A stretch of 64,000 nucleotides of DNA from Bordetella parapertussis (lineage in GTDB: Bacteria > Pseudomonadota > Gammaproteobacteria > Burkholderiales > SG8-39). Position 1 is the first letter of the stretch. The number at the start of each line of letters is the position of its first letter. Under the pieces are notes generated by a model. The model was not told where the DNA came from, did no database searches, and worked only from the letters and a program-made list of their open reading frames with translations. Shown in pieces: positions 54,933 to 63,077 of this stretch. A program made the position numbers and the translations under genes. The stretch is from the NCBI GenBank assembly GCA_945862265.1, contig CAMAXP010000023.1, positions 1 through 64,000 of the forward strand, in the 5' to 3' direction.

Positions 54933-56392
54933 GCGGCGATGGCCTGCCCTGCGATCGCGCTGTCGGAAAAAGGCAGTCGCCGGCCGGCCACTTCCTGGTA
55001 GGCCTCGTGCCCCTTGCCGGCGATCAGGACCACATCCCCCGCTTGCGCACCGCGGATCGCCGCAACAATGGCCTTCGCGCGATCAAGCTCCGCGGCATGT
55101 GCGATCGTCACGCCGCGGCGGATGGCCTCGATGATCTCCGCCGGATCCTCGCTGCGCGGGTTGTCCGAAGTCAGGAGGATGCGGTCCGCGAGGCGCGAAG
55201 CCACTTCGCCCATGCGGGAGCGCTTGGTCGCGTCGCGGTCGCCGCCAGCGCCAAAAACCGCCACCAGCTGTCCGCCGCCCGCCTCGGCCACCGGGCGCAG
55301 CGCGCTCAGCACTTTTTCCAGGGCATCGGGCGTGTGGGCATAGTCGATCACCGCGGTGGGCCGGCCGTCACCGCCCATGCGCTGCATCCGTCCGGGCACG
55401 TCGGGCAGATCTGCCACCGCGGCGAGGGCCGCGTCGATGTCCAGTCCGTAGGCGACGAGGCATCCCAGCACGCCCAGAATATTGGACACATTGAACCGGC
55501 CGACCTGCCGGAACGTGGCCTCGCGTTTGCCCCAGCTCGTGGCGAGCGAGACGCTCGTCGAATCCGGGCCGACGCGTATCTCGCGCGCCGCAATGAATTC
55601 GCCCACGCTGCCCGGGGCGATGCCTTCCGCGGACAGGCTGTAACCGATCAACCGCAACCCGCGCTCCCCCAGGCTGCGCGCCAACTGCACGCCGACGACA
55701 TCGTCCAGGTTGAGTACCGCACGCTGCAGCGATGCGAAGTCGAACAGGCGGGCCTTCGCCGCCGCATACGCCTGCATGGACCCGTGATAGTCGAGGTGGT
55801 CGTGGGTAAGGTTGGTAAACAATGCACAGTCGAAGTGCACTCCGTTGACCCGCCCTTGCACCAGCCCATGGGAGGAGACCTCCATCGCCACGGCCTTCGC
55901 ACCCTCGTCGCGGAATTCCGCCAGCAGCCGGTGCAGCTCGAGCGCGTCGGGGGTGGTGTTGCCAAGCTCAACCGACCTCCCATCGAAGCCCGCCCCCAGC
56001 GTGCCGATGACCGCGGCGCGGGCGCCGTGCGCGCCGAGCGCGGCGGCAACCCACTGCGAGCACGACGTCTTGCCGTTGGTTCCGGTCACGCCGCACGTCC
56101 ACATGAGCTCGGAGGGACGACGGTAGTATTCATGGGCAAGGCGCCCCGCCTCCTGCTTGAGGCCCTTGACCGGCGCGTTGGGCACGCGCCAGGCCGGATC
56201 CCAGTCGAATCCCTCCGCCTCCCACACCACTGCGGCGGCGCCGTGCGCAAGCGCGTCCGGGATGTGGCGGCGGCCGTCGGCGGCCTCGCCCGGATAGGCG
56301 AAAAAAGCCGCCCCGGGCGCCACGCGCCGGCTGTCGGAGACGAGCCTGTCGATCATCGCCCCCTGCTGCGCCAGTGTGCCGAATACGTCCAC
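54917..56392 (-). CDS. murE: UDP-N-acetylmuramoyl-tripeptide synthetase (meso-diaminopimelate adding)
   Basis: MurE adds the third residue of the stem peptide. The 491-residue protein has DSRRVAPGAAFFAYPG, the P-loop VTGTNGKTSCSQW near residue 100, TNLTHDHLDYHGSM near 195 and the DNPR motif in LTSDNPRSEDP, which recognises meso-diaminopimelate. Length normal. It is 49 bases after ftsI, a larger gap than other genes of the cluster. Confidence 0.97.
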   Translation of the reverse strand: MDVFGTLAQQGAMIDRLVSDSRRVAPGAAFFAYPGEAADGRRHIPDALAHGAAAVVWEAEGFDWDPAWRVPNAPVKGLKQEAGRLAHEYYRRPSELMWTCGVTGTNGKTSCSQWVAAALGAHGARAAVIGTLGAGFDGRSVELGNTTPDALELHRLLAEFRDEGAKAVAMEVSSHGLVQGRVNGVHFDCALFTNLTHDHLDYHGSMQAYAAAKARLFDFASLQRAVLNLDDVVGVQLARSLGERGLRLIGYSLSAEGIAPGSVGEFIAAREIRVGPDSTSVSLATSWGKREATFRQVGRFNVSNILGVLGCLVAYGLDIDAALAAVADLPDVPGRMQRMGGDGRPTAVIDYAHTPDALEKVLSALRPVAEAGGGQLVAVFGAGGDRDATKRSRMGEVASRLADRILLTSDNPRSEDPAEIIEAIRRGVTIAHAAELDRAKAIVAAIRGAQAGDVVLIAGKGHEAYQEVAGRRLPFSDSAIAGQAIAAWGRS

Positions 56393-56441
56393 TCGCCCAT
56401 CCCGTCACAAGAATTCCTGAGATTTTCCCTGCAGCCGCGCA

Positions 56442-58169
56442 TCAGGTGCCCTCCTTGATTTCATCGCCTTCGCCGGGGACTTCCACGGGCTGCATCGGAG
56501 CATCCGGCGGTACGCCAAGGCTGCGCAACGCGCCCTGCATGACTTGCGAAAACACCGGCGCTGACACGGCGCCGCCGTAGTACTGCCCGTTGGAAGGCTC
56601 GTCGATCATCACGGCGATCACGAGCCGCGGATCCGACACTGGCGCAAACCCAACGAAGGACGAGATGTACTTGTGCGCGGCGTACCCGCCGTTTTCCAGC
56701 TTGTGCGCAGTGCCCGTCTTGCCCGCGACGCGATAACCCATCACGCGGGCGCGCGGCGCGGTCCCTCCAGGCTGCACCGCCATTTCAAGCATCTCGCGCA
56801 CTGCACGCGCCGTCTCGGCGGAAATCACCCGACGCCCCGCCACCGGCATGTCGGACCGGACCAGCGTCAGCGGGGCCAACTCGCCGTCGCGAGCAAAGAT
56901 GCTGTAGGCGCGAGCAAGCTGGATCAGCGAAACCGAAATCCCGTGGCCGTACGACATCGTCGCCTGCTCGATCGGGCGCCAGGTCTTCCAGTCGCGCACC
57001 TTGCCCTGGGCCTCGCCGGGAAACCCGAGCGCAGGCTGCGCGCCGAATCCCACCCGCTTGAAGAGGTCCCACATGTCCTCCTTCGGCAGGCCGAGGGCGA
57101 TCTTCGCGGCACCCACGTTGGAGGACTTCTGGATCACCTGGGCAACGCTCAGCAATCCCGAGGCATGTGCGTCACTGATGGTGTGGTTGGCGATGGTGAG
57201 CTTGCCCGGCGCGGTCTGGATCATGGTGTCGGGCCGGACGCGGCCTTCGTCCACGGCCAGCGCCACAGTGAAGGGCTTCAGCGTCGAGCCGGGCTCGAAG
57301 ATGTCGGTCATCACGCGGTTGCGCAGCTGCGCGCCGGTGAGCTTGCCGCGGTTGTTGGGGTTGTACGAAGGCATGTTGGCCAGAGCGAGCACTTCACCCG
57401 AGCGCACGTCCAGCACGACGATGGCGCCGGCCTTGGCCTTGTGGAACTCGACGGCGGACTTCAGGGCCCCGAAGGCGATGTTCTGGATCTTGCCGTCGAC
57501 CGACAGGGTGAGGTCCTTGCCGTCCTGCGCAGCGCGGATCGACTCGAGGTCCTCGACGATGCTGCCGCGGCGGTCCTTGATCACCCGCCTGCTGCCCGCC
57601 TTGCCCGCAAGCGAGGACTGGAATGCGAGCTCGATGCCCTCCTGCCCTTCGTCGCCCACGCCGGTGAAGCCGATCACATGCGCCATGCCGTCGCCGCCGG
57701 GGTAGTAGCGGCGGTACTCGCGCTGCGAGTAGATGCCCGGGAGGCCGAGTTCCGCGATCCGTTCGGCCTGCTCGGGCGGGATCTGGCGCTTGAGGTAGAC
57801 GAAATCGCGAGTCGTGTCGGAAAACTTCTTCTGCAGTTCGGCCGGGTCGACGTTGAGCAGGGTGGCGAGCGACTTCACCTGCGCGGGCGAAGCCTGCACG
57901 TCCTCCGGGATCGCCCAGATGGATTTCACCGGCGTGGAAATCGCCACGGCCTCGCCGTTGCGTTCGAGGATGCGGCCGCGGGTCGCGGGCACCTCGAGCA
58001 CGCGCGAGAAGCGCGATGCGCCTTTCATCTGCAGGAAATCGGCGTTCACGGCCTGCAGGTACACCGCGCGGCCGGCGAGGACGCCGAAGGCGGCGACCAG
58101 CGCGAACAGCACGAAGCGGGCGCGCCACACCGGCAGCCGCACGAAAGCGGGCGATGCAGCAACGCTCAC
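56442..58169 (-). CDS. ftsI: Septal transpeptidase FtsI (PBP3)
   Basis: FtsI is the class B penicillin-binding protein that cross-links septal peptidoglycan. The 575-residue protein has one membrane helix (about 17-38), a dimerisation/pedestal domain with PATRGRILERNGE, and a transpeptidase domain with the catalytic motifs S295-T-L-K298, S349-S-N351 and K484-T-G486. Spacing is normal. Its start overlaps ftsL by four bases. Confidence 0.97.
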   Translation of the reverse strand: MSVAASPAFVRLPVWRARFVLFALVAAFGVLAGRAVYLQAVNADFLQMKGASRFSRVLEVPATRGRILERNGEAVAISTPVKSIWAIPEDVQASPAQVKSLATLLNVDPAELQKKFSDTTRDFVYLKRQIPPEQAERIAELGLPGIYSQREYRRYYPGGDGMAHVIGFTGVGDEGQEGIELAFQSSLAGKAGSRRVIKDRRGSIVEDLESIRAAQDGKDLTLSVDGKIQNIAFGALKSAVEFHKAKAGAIVVLDVRSGEVLALANMPSYNPNNRGKLTGAQLRNRVMTDIFEPGSTLKPFTVALAVDEGRVRPDTMIQTAPGKLTIANHTISDAHASGLLSVAQVIQKSSNVGAAKIALGLPKEDMWDLFKRVGFGAQPALGFPGEAQGKVRDWKTWRPIEQATMSYGHGISVSLIQLARAYSIFARDGELAPLTLVRSDMPVAGRRVISAETARAVREMLEMAVQPGGTAPRARVMGYRVAGKTGTAHKLENGGYAAHKYISSFVGFAPVSDPRLVIAVMIDEPSNGQYYGGAVSAPVFSQVMQGALRSLGVPPDAPMQPVEVPGEGDEIKEGT

Positions 58170-58441
58170 TTCGGGGCACCCGCAGGCTGGACCAGGCGCA
58201 CGCGACGCGGATCCGAGGCACGCATTGCAAGCGAATTGGTCGCGATCTTCTCCACGCGCGAATGCAGTCCCCAGGTGCTGGCCTCGAGCTGCAACTGGCC
58301 GTACTCGATGTCGAGGTTGCGGGCACGCTCCTGCTCGCGCTCCAGCTCGGAGAAGAGCTTCCTCGCCTTGTGCTGCGAGGTCACGAGCCCCAGCGCGCAG
58401 GCGACGAGCACGGCGAGCAGCGCGAGGCTCAGTTTCGCCAC
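58166..58441 (-). CDS. ftsL: Cell division protein FtsL
   Basis: FtsL is a small bitopic divisome protein working with FtsB and FtsQ. The 91-residue protein has a membrane helix (residues about 3-22) followed by a coiled coil ([19 protein letters not shown]). It shows the weak sequence conservation typical of FtsL; the assignment relies on position between rsmH and ftsI. It overlaps rsmH by 13 bases. Confidence 0.93.
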   Translation of the reverse strand: MAKLSLALLAVLVACALGLVTSQHKARKLFSELEREQERARNLDIEYGQLQLEASTWGLHSRVEKIATNSLAMRASDPRRVRLVQPAGAPK

Positions 58442-59361
58442 GGCGCCTCCGTGCGCTCAGCGATGCGCAGTGTCGCGCTGCGCGAACGCGGGTTGGCGCG
58501 GACCTCCTCGGCCGACGCCCTCACTGCGCGCCCGACCGGCTCGAGCAGTGCCGGCGGCAGTTCGCTCGCGCGCAGCGGCAGGTCGCGCGGCAGGTCCGGC
58601 ACGCCGCTGTCGCGGATGAAGCGCTTCACGATCCGGTCTTCGAGCGAATGGAAGCTGATGGCCGCAAGGCGGCCGCGCGGCGCGAGGCGCGACGCGGCCT
58701 GTGGCAGGCTCAGCGACACTTCCTCAAGCTCCCGATTGATGAAAATCCGTAGAGCCTGGAAGGTGCGCGTCGCCGGATCCTGCCCGGCCTCGCGTGTGCG
58801 GACCGCTTCACCCACGAGCTTGGCAAGCTGCCGCGTGCGCCCGATAGGCTCGGCCGCCCGAGCAGCAACAATCGCCGCTGCAATCTGTTTAGCAAACCGT
58901 TCTTCGCCATAGTCTTTTATCACCCCCCTGATGTCGGACTCGTCAGCCCGGGCCAGCCATTGCGCGGCAGACTCCCCGCGGGTCGGATCCATGCGCATGT
59001 CCAGCGGCCCGTCCATGCGAAAGGAGAATCCGCGTTCCGCCTCGTCGATCTGCGGCGAGGACACACCCAGGTCGAAGAGCGCGCCATTGACCAGCGCAAT
59101 GCCCGACGCGTCCAGCACTTCGCCCAGTTGCGAAAAGTGCGCGTGAAAGATGGAAAAGCGCGGGTCGGCGATCGCCTGCCCCTCGGCCACCGCCTGCGGG
59201 TCCCGGTCGAGCGCAACGAGCCGCCCCTGCGGACCGAGCGCGGACAGGATCGCGCGGCTGTGACCGCCGCGCCCGAACGTCGCATCGATGTAGATGCCGT
59301 CCGCGCGAAGTGCAAGCGCTTCGACCGCTTCGGAGAGAAGGACCGGCCTGTGTTCGGCCAT
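58429..59361 (-). CDS. rsmH: 16S rRNA (cytosine-1402-N4)-methyltransferase
   Basis: RsmH (MraW) methylates C1402 in the P-site region of 16S rRNA. The 310-residue protein starts [16 protein letters not shown] and has [14 protein letters not shown] near residue 28 (SAM site), [20 protein letters not shown] near 96 and the C-terminal [15 protein letters not shown]. It follows mraZ by 30 bases. Confidence 0.97.
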   Translation of the reverse strand: MAEHRPVLLSEAVEALALRADGIYIDATFGRGGHSRAILSALGPQGRLVALDRDPQAVAEGQAIADPRFSIFHAHFSQLGEVLDASGIALVNGALFDLGVSSPQIDEAERGFSFRMDGPLDMRMDPTRGESAAQWLARADESDIRGVIKDYGEERFAKQIAAAIVAARAAEPIGRTRQLAKLVGEAVRTREAGQDPATRTFQALRIFINRELEEVSLSLPQAASRLAPRGRLAAISFHSLEDRIVKRFIRDSGVPDLPRDLPLRASELPPALLEPVGRAVRASAEEVRANPRSRSATLRIAERTEAPWRN

Positions 59362-59391
59362 CGGTGGCTGGGAGGAGGTTTCTCGCCGGGC

Positions 59392-59844
59392 TCACAGCGA
59401 GAAATTCTCCATGCCCGGGGGTGGAGTCGAACCGGACTGTGCGAGTGCCTGGGCAAGCTTCGCGGTCCACTGGCCGTGGTCCCACAGCTCGAAGTAGCTG
59501 CCCTGTCCGATCATCATCAGCTCGCGATCGAACTTCGCGTGGATGCGCAACGCCGGGGAAACCAGGATCCGCCCGGAAGCGTCGGGCGCGACATGCTCCT
59601 CGAAACCGAGCAGCAGCCGCTTCCACAGGCTGGTCTGCGGATGGAACGCGGAGAATTTTTCCACGTCGGCGCGCTTCGGCTCCCACGCGGCCATCGGGTA
59701 GAGCAGCACGCAGCCGTCCGGGTGCGCGGTGAGTACCAGCTCACCGTTGCCCAGAGTCAGTGCATCGCGGTGACGCGTGGGCAGGGCGAGCCGCCCTTTC
59801 GCGTCAAGCGTGATGACTGTTGCGCCGTGAAATGTCCCACCCAT
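59392..59844 (-). CDS. mraZ: Transcriptional regulator MraZ
   Basis: MraZ represses its own dcw promoter. The 150-residue protein starts MGGTFHGATVITLDAKGRLALP at ATG 59844. It has two AbrB-like half-repeats: the first carries DAKGRLALP at the N-terminus and the second carries DASGRILVSP in the C-terminal half. This is the normal MraZ architecture. A MraZ box and a sigma-70 promoter lie upstream. It is the first gene of the cluster. Confidence 0.96.
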   Translation of the reverse strand: MGGTFHGATVITLDAKGRLALPTRHRDALTLGNGELVLTAHPDGCVLLYPMAAWEPKRADVEKFSAFHPQTSLWKRLLLGFEEHVAPDASGRILVSPALRIHAKFDRELMMIGQGSYFELWDHGQWTAKLAQALAQSGSTPPPGMENFSL

Positions 59845-59876
59845 TTTCTTTTTTCCCGGGTGAATTGGCCTCTGCC

Positions 59877-59911
59877 CACCAAGTTTCACCACTATTTTCT
59901 ACCTTTCCCCA
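59877..59911 (-). promoter_or_regulatory. MraZ box
   Basis: On the minus strand TGGGG, then after 15 bases TGGTG, then after five bases TGGTG, all fit a 10-base periodic register as in known MraZ boxes (TGGGN-N5 repeats). The second register position reads TAGAA and is degenerate. The box starts at the edge of the -10 element, so bound MraZ would block the promoter. Confidence 0.75.
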
Positions 59912-59939
59912 CTTTATGCGAATGGAAACGCTCGGTCAA
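59911..59939 (-). promoter_or_regulatory. predicted mra/dcw promoter
   Basis: The minus strand has TTGACC (plus-strand 59934-59939) and, after exactly 17 bases, TAAAGT (59911-59916). It lies about 65 bases before mraZ and touches the MraZ box. It is the likely main promoter of the dcw cluster. Confidence 0.7.
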
Positions 59940-60057
59940 GGGTTTTTTCTAACGCCAACAAGGACTTACGGTGGCTTTGCACAGGCAAAGTGAAAATTAT
60001 TTCATCATTAATAATCAGTTAGTTAAAAATTTATCCGAAAGTAACTTCTCACAAAGA

Positions 60058-60074
60058 CCGACCAAGGCGGTCGG
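60058..60074. promoter_or_regulatory. dyad upstream of pcaI
   Basis: CCGACC and GGTCGG arms with a five-base spacer lie about 50 bases before pcaI. An operator or an attenuator is possible; nothing else supports a role. Confidence 0.3.
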
Positions 60075-60125
60075 CAAAGCGAGACACTCGAGCGGAATCC
60101 GCAGGCTTGCCTCTAAAATCGCGGA

Positions 60126-60797
60126 ATGATCAATAAAATCGTTCCTTCCCTCGAAGCTGCCGTCGCCGATATCCGCGACGGCTCCACCATCCTCATCGGC
60201 GGGTTCGGCGGCGCCGGCATGCCCTCGGCACTGATGTCGGCGCTGATCGCGCAGGGCGCCAAAGACCTCACGGTGGTCAACAACAACGCAGGCAACGGCG
60301 ACACCGGGCTCGCGGCGCTCATCGCAGCAAAGCAGGTGAGGAAGATCATCTGCTCGTTCCCGCGCCAGGCCGATTCGGGGCATTTCGACAAGGCGTATCG
60401 CTCGGGCGAACTCGAGCTCGAGCTCGTGCCGCAGGGCACGCTCGCCGAGCGGATCCGCGCCGCGGGTGCGGGCATCGGTGCGTTCTTCACGCCCACCGCG
60501 TTCGGCACGCAACTGGCCGAAGGCAAGGAGACGCGCCGCATCGGCGACCGCGACTACGTGCTCGAACTCCCGATCCACGCCGACTACGCGCTCATCAAGG
60601 CCGACCGCGGCGACCGCTGGGGCAACCTCACCTACCGGATGACCGCGCGCAATTTCGGCCCGATCATGGCGAGCGCCGCCAAGTGCACGATCGCGCAGGT
60701 GCGCGAGACCGTCGAGCTCGGCGAGCTGGACCCGGAATCGGTCGTCACCCCGGGCATCTTCGTGAAGCGCGTCGTCAAAACAGGAGCAGCGGCATGA
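60126..60797 (+). CDS. pcaI: 3-oxoadipate CoA-transferase subunit A (PcaI-like)
   Basis: The 223-residue protein matches the alpha subunit of succinyl-CoA-dependent CoA transferases. VGGFG-type segment LIGGFGGAGMPSAL lies at about residue 23, NNNAGNGDTG near 56 and SFPRQADSGHF near 78. High similarity to the PcaI pattern suggests 3-oxoadipate, the beta-ketoadipate pathway intermediate, though acetoacetate (ScoA) is an alternative. ATGA overlap with subunit B. No other pca gene is in the window. Confidence 0.88.
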   Translation: MINKIVPSLEAAVADIRDGSTILIGGFGGAGMPSALMSALIAQGAKDLTVVNNNAGNGDTGLAALIAAKQVRKIICSFPRQADSGHFDKAYRSGELELELVPQGTLAERIRAAGAGIGAFFTPTAFGTQLAEGKETRRIGDRDYVLELPIHADYALIKADRGDRWGNLTYRMTARNFGPIMASAAKCTIAQVRETVELGELDPESVVTPGIFVKRVVKTGAAA

Positions 60798-61447
60798 AGA
60801 AGATGGACCGCAACCAGATGGCGGCGCGAGTCGCGCAGGACATCCCCGAAGGCGCCTATGTCAATCTTGGCATCGGCCTGCCCACGCTCGTCGCGAACCA
60901 CATCCCGCAGGGGCGCGAAGTGCTGCTGCACAGCGAAAACGGCGTGCTCGGCATCGGCCCGGCGCCCGCGAAGGGCGCGGAGGACGACGACCTCATCAAC
61001 GCAGGCAAGCAGCCGGTGACGCTGCTGGCGGGCGGCTCGTACTTCCACCACGCGGACTCGTTCGCGATGATCCGCGGCCAGCACCTCGACTTCTGCGTGC
61101 TCGGCGCGTTCCAGGTGTCCGTGGCCGGCGACATCGCCAACTGGCACACCGGCGCACCCGATGCGATTCCCGCCGTGGGCGGCGCCATGGACCTCGCGAT
61201 GGGCGCGAAGAACGTGCTCGTGATGATGGAGCACCTCACCAAGTCGGGCGAGAGCAAGCTCGTCGAGTACTGCACCTACCCGCTCACGGGCGCGCGCTGC
61301 GTGAGCCGCGTCTACACGGACCTCGCGGTGATCGACATCAAGCCCGACGGGATGCACGTGGTCGACATCGTCGAGGGGCTCGACTTCGCAGAGCTGCAGC
61401 GCCTCTCTGGCGTGCCGCTGAAGTACCGCGAGACCGCGCGCGCCTGA
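60794..61447 (+). CDS. pcaJ: 3-oxoadipate CoA-transferase subunit B (PcaJ-like)
   Basis: The 217-residue beta subunit starts MKKMDRNQMAARVAQDIPEG. The catalytic glutamate is E48 in LLHSENGVLG, which forms the CoA thioester. EDDDLINAGKQPVTLL, FFHHADSF-like YFHHADSFAMIRG and IPAVGGAMDLAMGAK are family marks. It is translated with pcaI through the ATGA overlap and is convergent with a Bug receptor gene 26 bases away. Confidence 0.89.
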   Translation: MKKMDRNQMAARVAQDIPEGAYVNLGIGLPTLVANHIPQGREVLLHSENGVLGIGPAPAKGAEDDDLINAGKQPVTLLAGGSYFHHADSFAMIRGQHLDFCVLGAFQVSVAGDIANWHTGAPDAIPAVGGAMDLAMGAKNVLVMMEHLTKSGESKLVEYCTYPLTGARCVSRVYTDLAVIDIKPDGMHVVDIVEGLDFAELQRLSGVPLKYRETARA

Positions 61448-61473
61448 CGCTCGCGCGACGCCCGCGCCCGTGA

Positions 61474-62436
61474 CTACTGCGGCTTGATGCCCGCGGCCTT
61501 CACGACGCGCGTGTAGTCCTCGATCTCGCTGCGCACGAAGCGCGCGAACTCCTCAGGCGACATGTCCAGCGGGTCATTGCCAAGGCTGGCAAGCTTCTCG
61601 CGCACGCCCGGGTCGGCAATTGCACGCCGCGCGTCGGCCGAGATCTTTGCGACGATGTCGGCAGGCGTGCCCGCCGGCGCCCACAGCCCGAACCACAGCG
61701 GGGAATTCGCGTTCGCCAAGCCAGCCTCGCCGGTGGTCGGCACGTCCGGCAGCTGGGAGTTGCGCTTCGCGCTGCTGACCGCCAGCGGCCTGAGCTTGCC
61801 GCTCCTGATGTTCGACATGGCCGCCGAGATCGGCGCCCAGTAGCAGTCCACCTGCCCGCCCAGCAGCGCCGTGATCACCTCAGGCGTGCCCTTGAAAGGA
61901 ACCTGCGTCACATTCATGCCGGCAGATGCGATGAACTTTTCCGTGGAGAGGTGCGTCCCGCTGCCGACGCCGGCATGCCCGAAATTGAGCGCGCCCGGTT
62001 TCGCTTTCGCAACCGCCACCAGGTCGGCCACGCTCCTCACCGCAGACCCGACAGCCACGACCAGCACGTTGGGCTGCACCGCCAGGGGTACGATGTCGAT
62101 GAAGTCCCGGGTCGTCTCATACGGCAGCTTCGCGTACATGGCGGGATTGACCGAATGCGCGCCCGAGTTGATCAGCAGGGTGTAGCCGTCCGGCGCAGCG
62201 CGCGCAACGATGGCCGAGCCGATCGACCCGCCCGCCCCGGCGCGATTTTCTGCGACCACGGGCTGCCCCCAGTACTCCGACACCTTCTGCATCACCACGC
62301 GGCCCACGATATCGGTGGAACTGCCCGGCGTGAACGAGATGATCGCGTGCACGGGCTTGTTCGGGTACCCCTGCGCCAGGGCCTGCATCGACACCAGCGC
62401 CACAGCCACTGCAAAAAACCTCGATGGATTTTTCAT
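61474..62436 (-). CDS. Bug/TctC-family substrate-binding protein
   Basis: The 320-residue receptor starts MKNPSRFFAVAVALVSMQALA, a signal peptide, followed by QGYPNKPVHAIISFTPGSSTDIVGRVV. NRAGAGGSIGSAIVA and QVPFKGTPEVITALLGGQ are Bug motifs. ATG 62436 overlaps the stop of the lipoprotein gene (ATGA), so it is coupled to an MCE-type gene set, an uncommon neighbour. The longer upstream frame is inside the lipoprotein gene. Ligand unknown. Confidence 0.92.
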   Translation of the reverse strand: MKNPSRFFAVAVALVSMQALAQGYPNKPVHAIISFTPGSSTDIVGRVVMQKVSEYWGQPVVAENRAGAGGSIGSAIVARAAPDGYTLLINSGAHSVNPAMYAKLPYETTRDFIDIVPLAVQPNVLVVAVGSAVRSVADLVAVAKAKPGALNFGHAGVGSGTHLSTEKFIASAGMNVTQVPFKGTPEVITALLGGQVDCYWAPISAAMSNIRSGKLRPLAVSSAKRNSQLPDVPTTGEAGLANANSPLWFGLWAPAGTPADIVAKISADARRAIADPGVREKLASLGNDPLDMSPEEFARFVRSEIEDYTRVVKAAGIKPQ

Positions 62437-63077
62437 TGTGCCGCCCCTCCTCCGGAAACCAGTTCGATCCTGCGGCGGATGCGCGCGGCTTCGGCCGCGT
62501 CTCCTGCATCCGCGGCGCGCTTTTCCTGCACCCCCAGCCATGCAAGCAGCGGGCGGCGCCACCCTTGCGCCGATGCCGTTTCGGCGGCCGCGGCAATCGC
62601 CGCGGGAGTGATTCGCCCCGCTCGCAGCAGCGCCCCTGTCGCGACGAGGCGCGCGAAGGGCTCCTCGGGCAGCGTCGCGCCGGCCGCGGCAACGACCGAC
62701 CGGTGCTGCGGCGGCAACGCAGTTGCATCGAGCCCCTGCCATTGTCCGGCGAGGTACGCGGCGTAGGCCCGCTCGGCCGCGCCGGCGTCGTTGGCCAGCG
62801 CAGCGAACCCGGGGCAGTCGTCGAACGCAAGGCTCGCCACTTGGGCGGCACAGCGCACGAGTTCGGCGCGCGCCACCAGGTCGAGCCGACCCGTGCTCGC
62901 AAGATCCGAGCGCGCACGCGCAAATTCAGCCTCCGCAACCCGCGCGTTTCCGGCGAAATAGGCCGCCTCGTAATTCCTCAGCGACGCCTGGGCATTCACC
63001 TGCCAGTCGGGCGCCACGGGCCCGCCGCCGCACCCGCAGAGCAGCGCGGCCGACACCACTGCAGCGAGTACCCTCAT
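62433..63077 (-). CDS. Hypothetical lipoprotein
   Basis: The 214-residue protein starts MRVLAAVVSAALLCGCGGG, with a lipobox LCGC giving a lipid-modified cysteine at residue 17. The rest is alanine-rich and helical (LRNYEAAYFAGNARVAEAEFARAR), perhaps TPR-like. No family is recognised. Both ends overlap neighbours by four bases (MCE gene and Bug gene), which places it in the MCE operon, where outer-membrane lipoprotein partners are common. Confidence 0.7.
   Translation of the reverse strand: MRVLAAVVSAALLCGCGGGPVAPDWQVNAQASLRNYEAAYFAGNARVAEAEFARARSDLASTGRLDLVARAELVRCAAQVASLAFDDCPGFAALANDAGAAERAYAAYLAGQWQGLDATALPPQHRSVVAAAGATLPEEPFARLVATGALLRAGRITPAAIAAAAETASAQGWRRPLLAWLGVQEKRAADAGDAAEAARIRRRIELVSGGGAAQ

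Noticed and set aside
60001..60057. AT-rich stretch with ATTATT/AATAAT arms upstream of pcaI
   Set aside because: The arms are simple A/T sequence expected by chance in such DNA; only normal promoter-region composition can be claimed.
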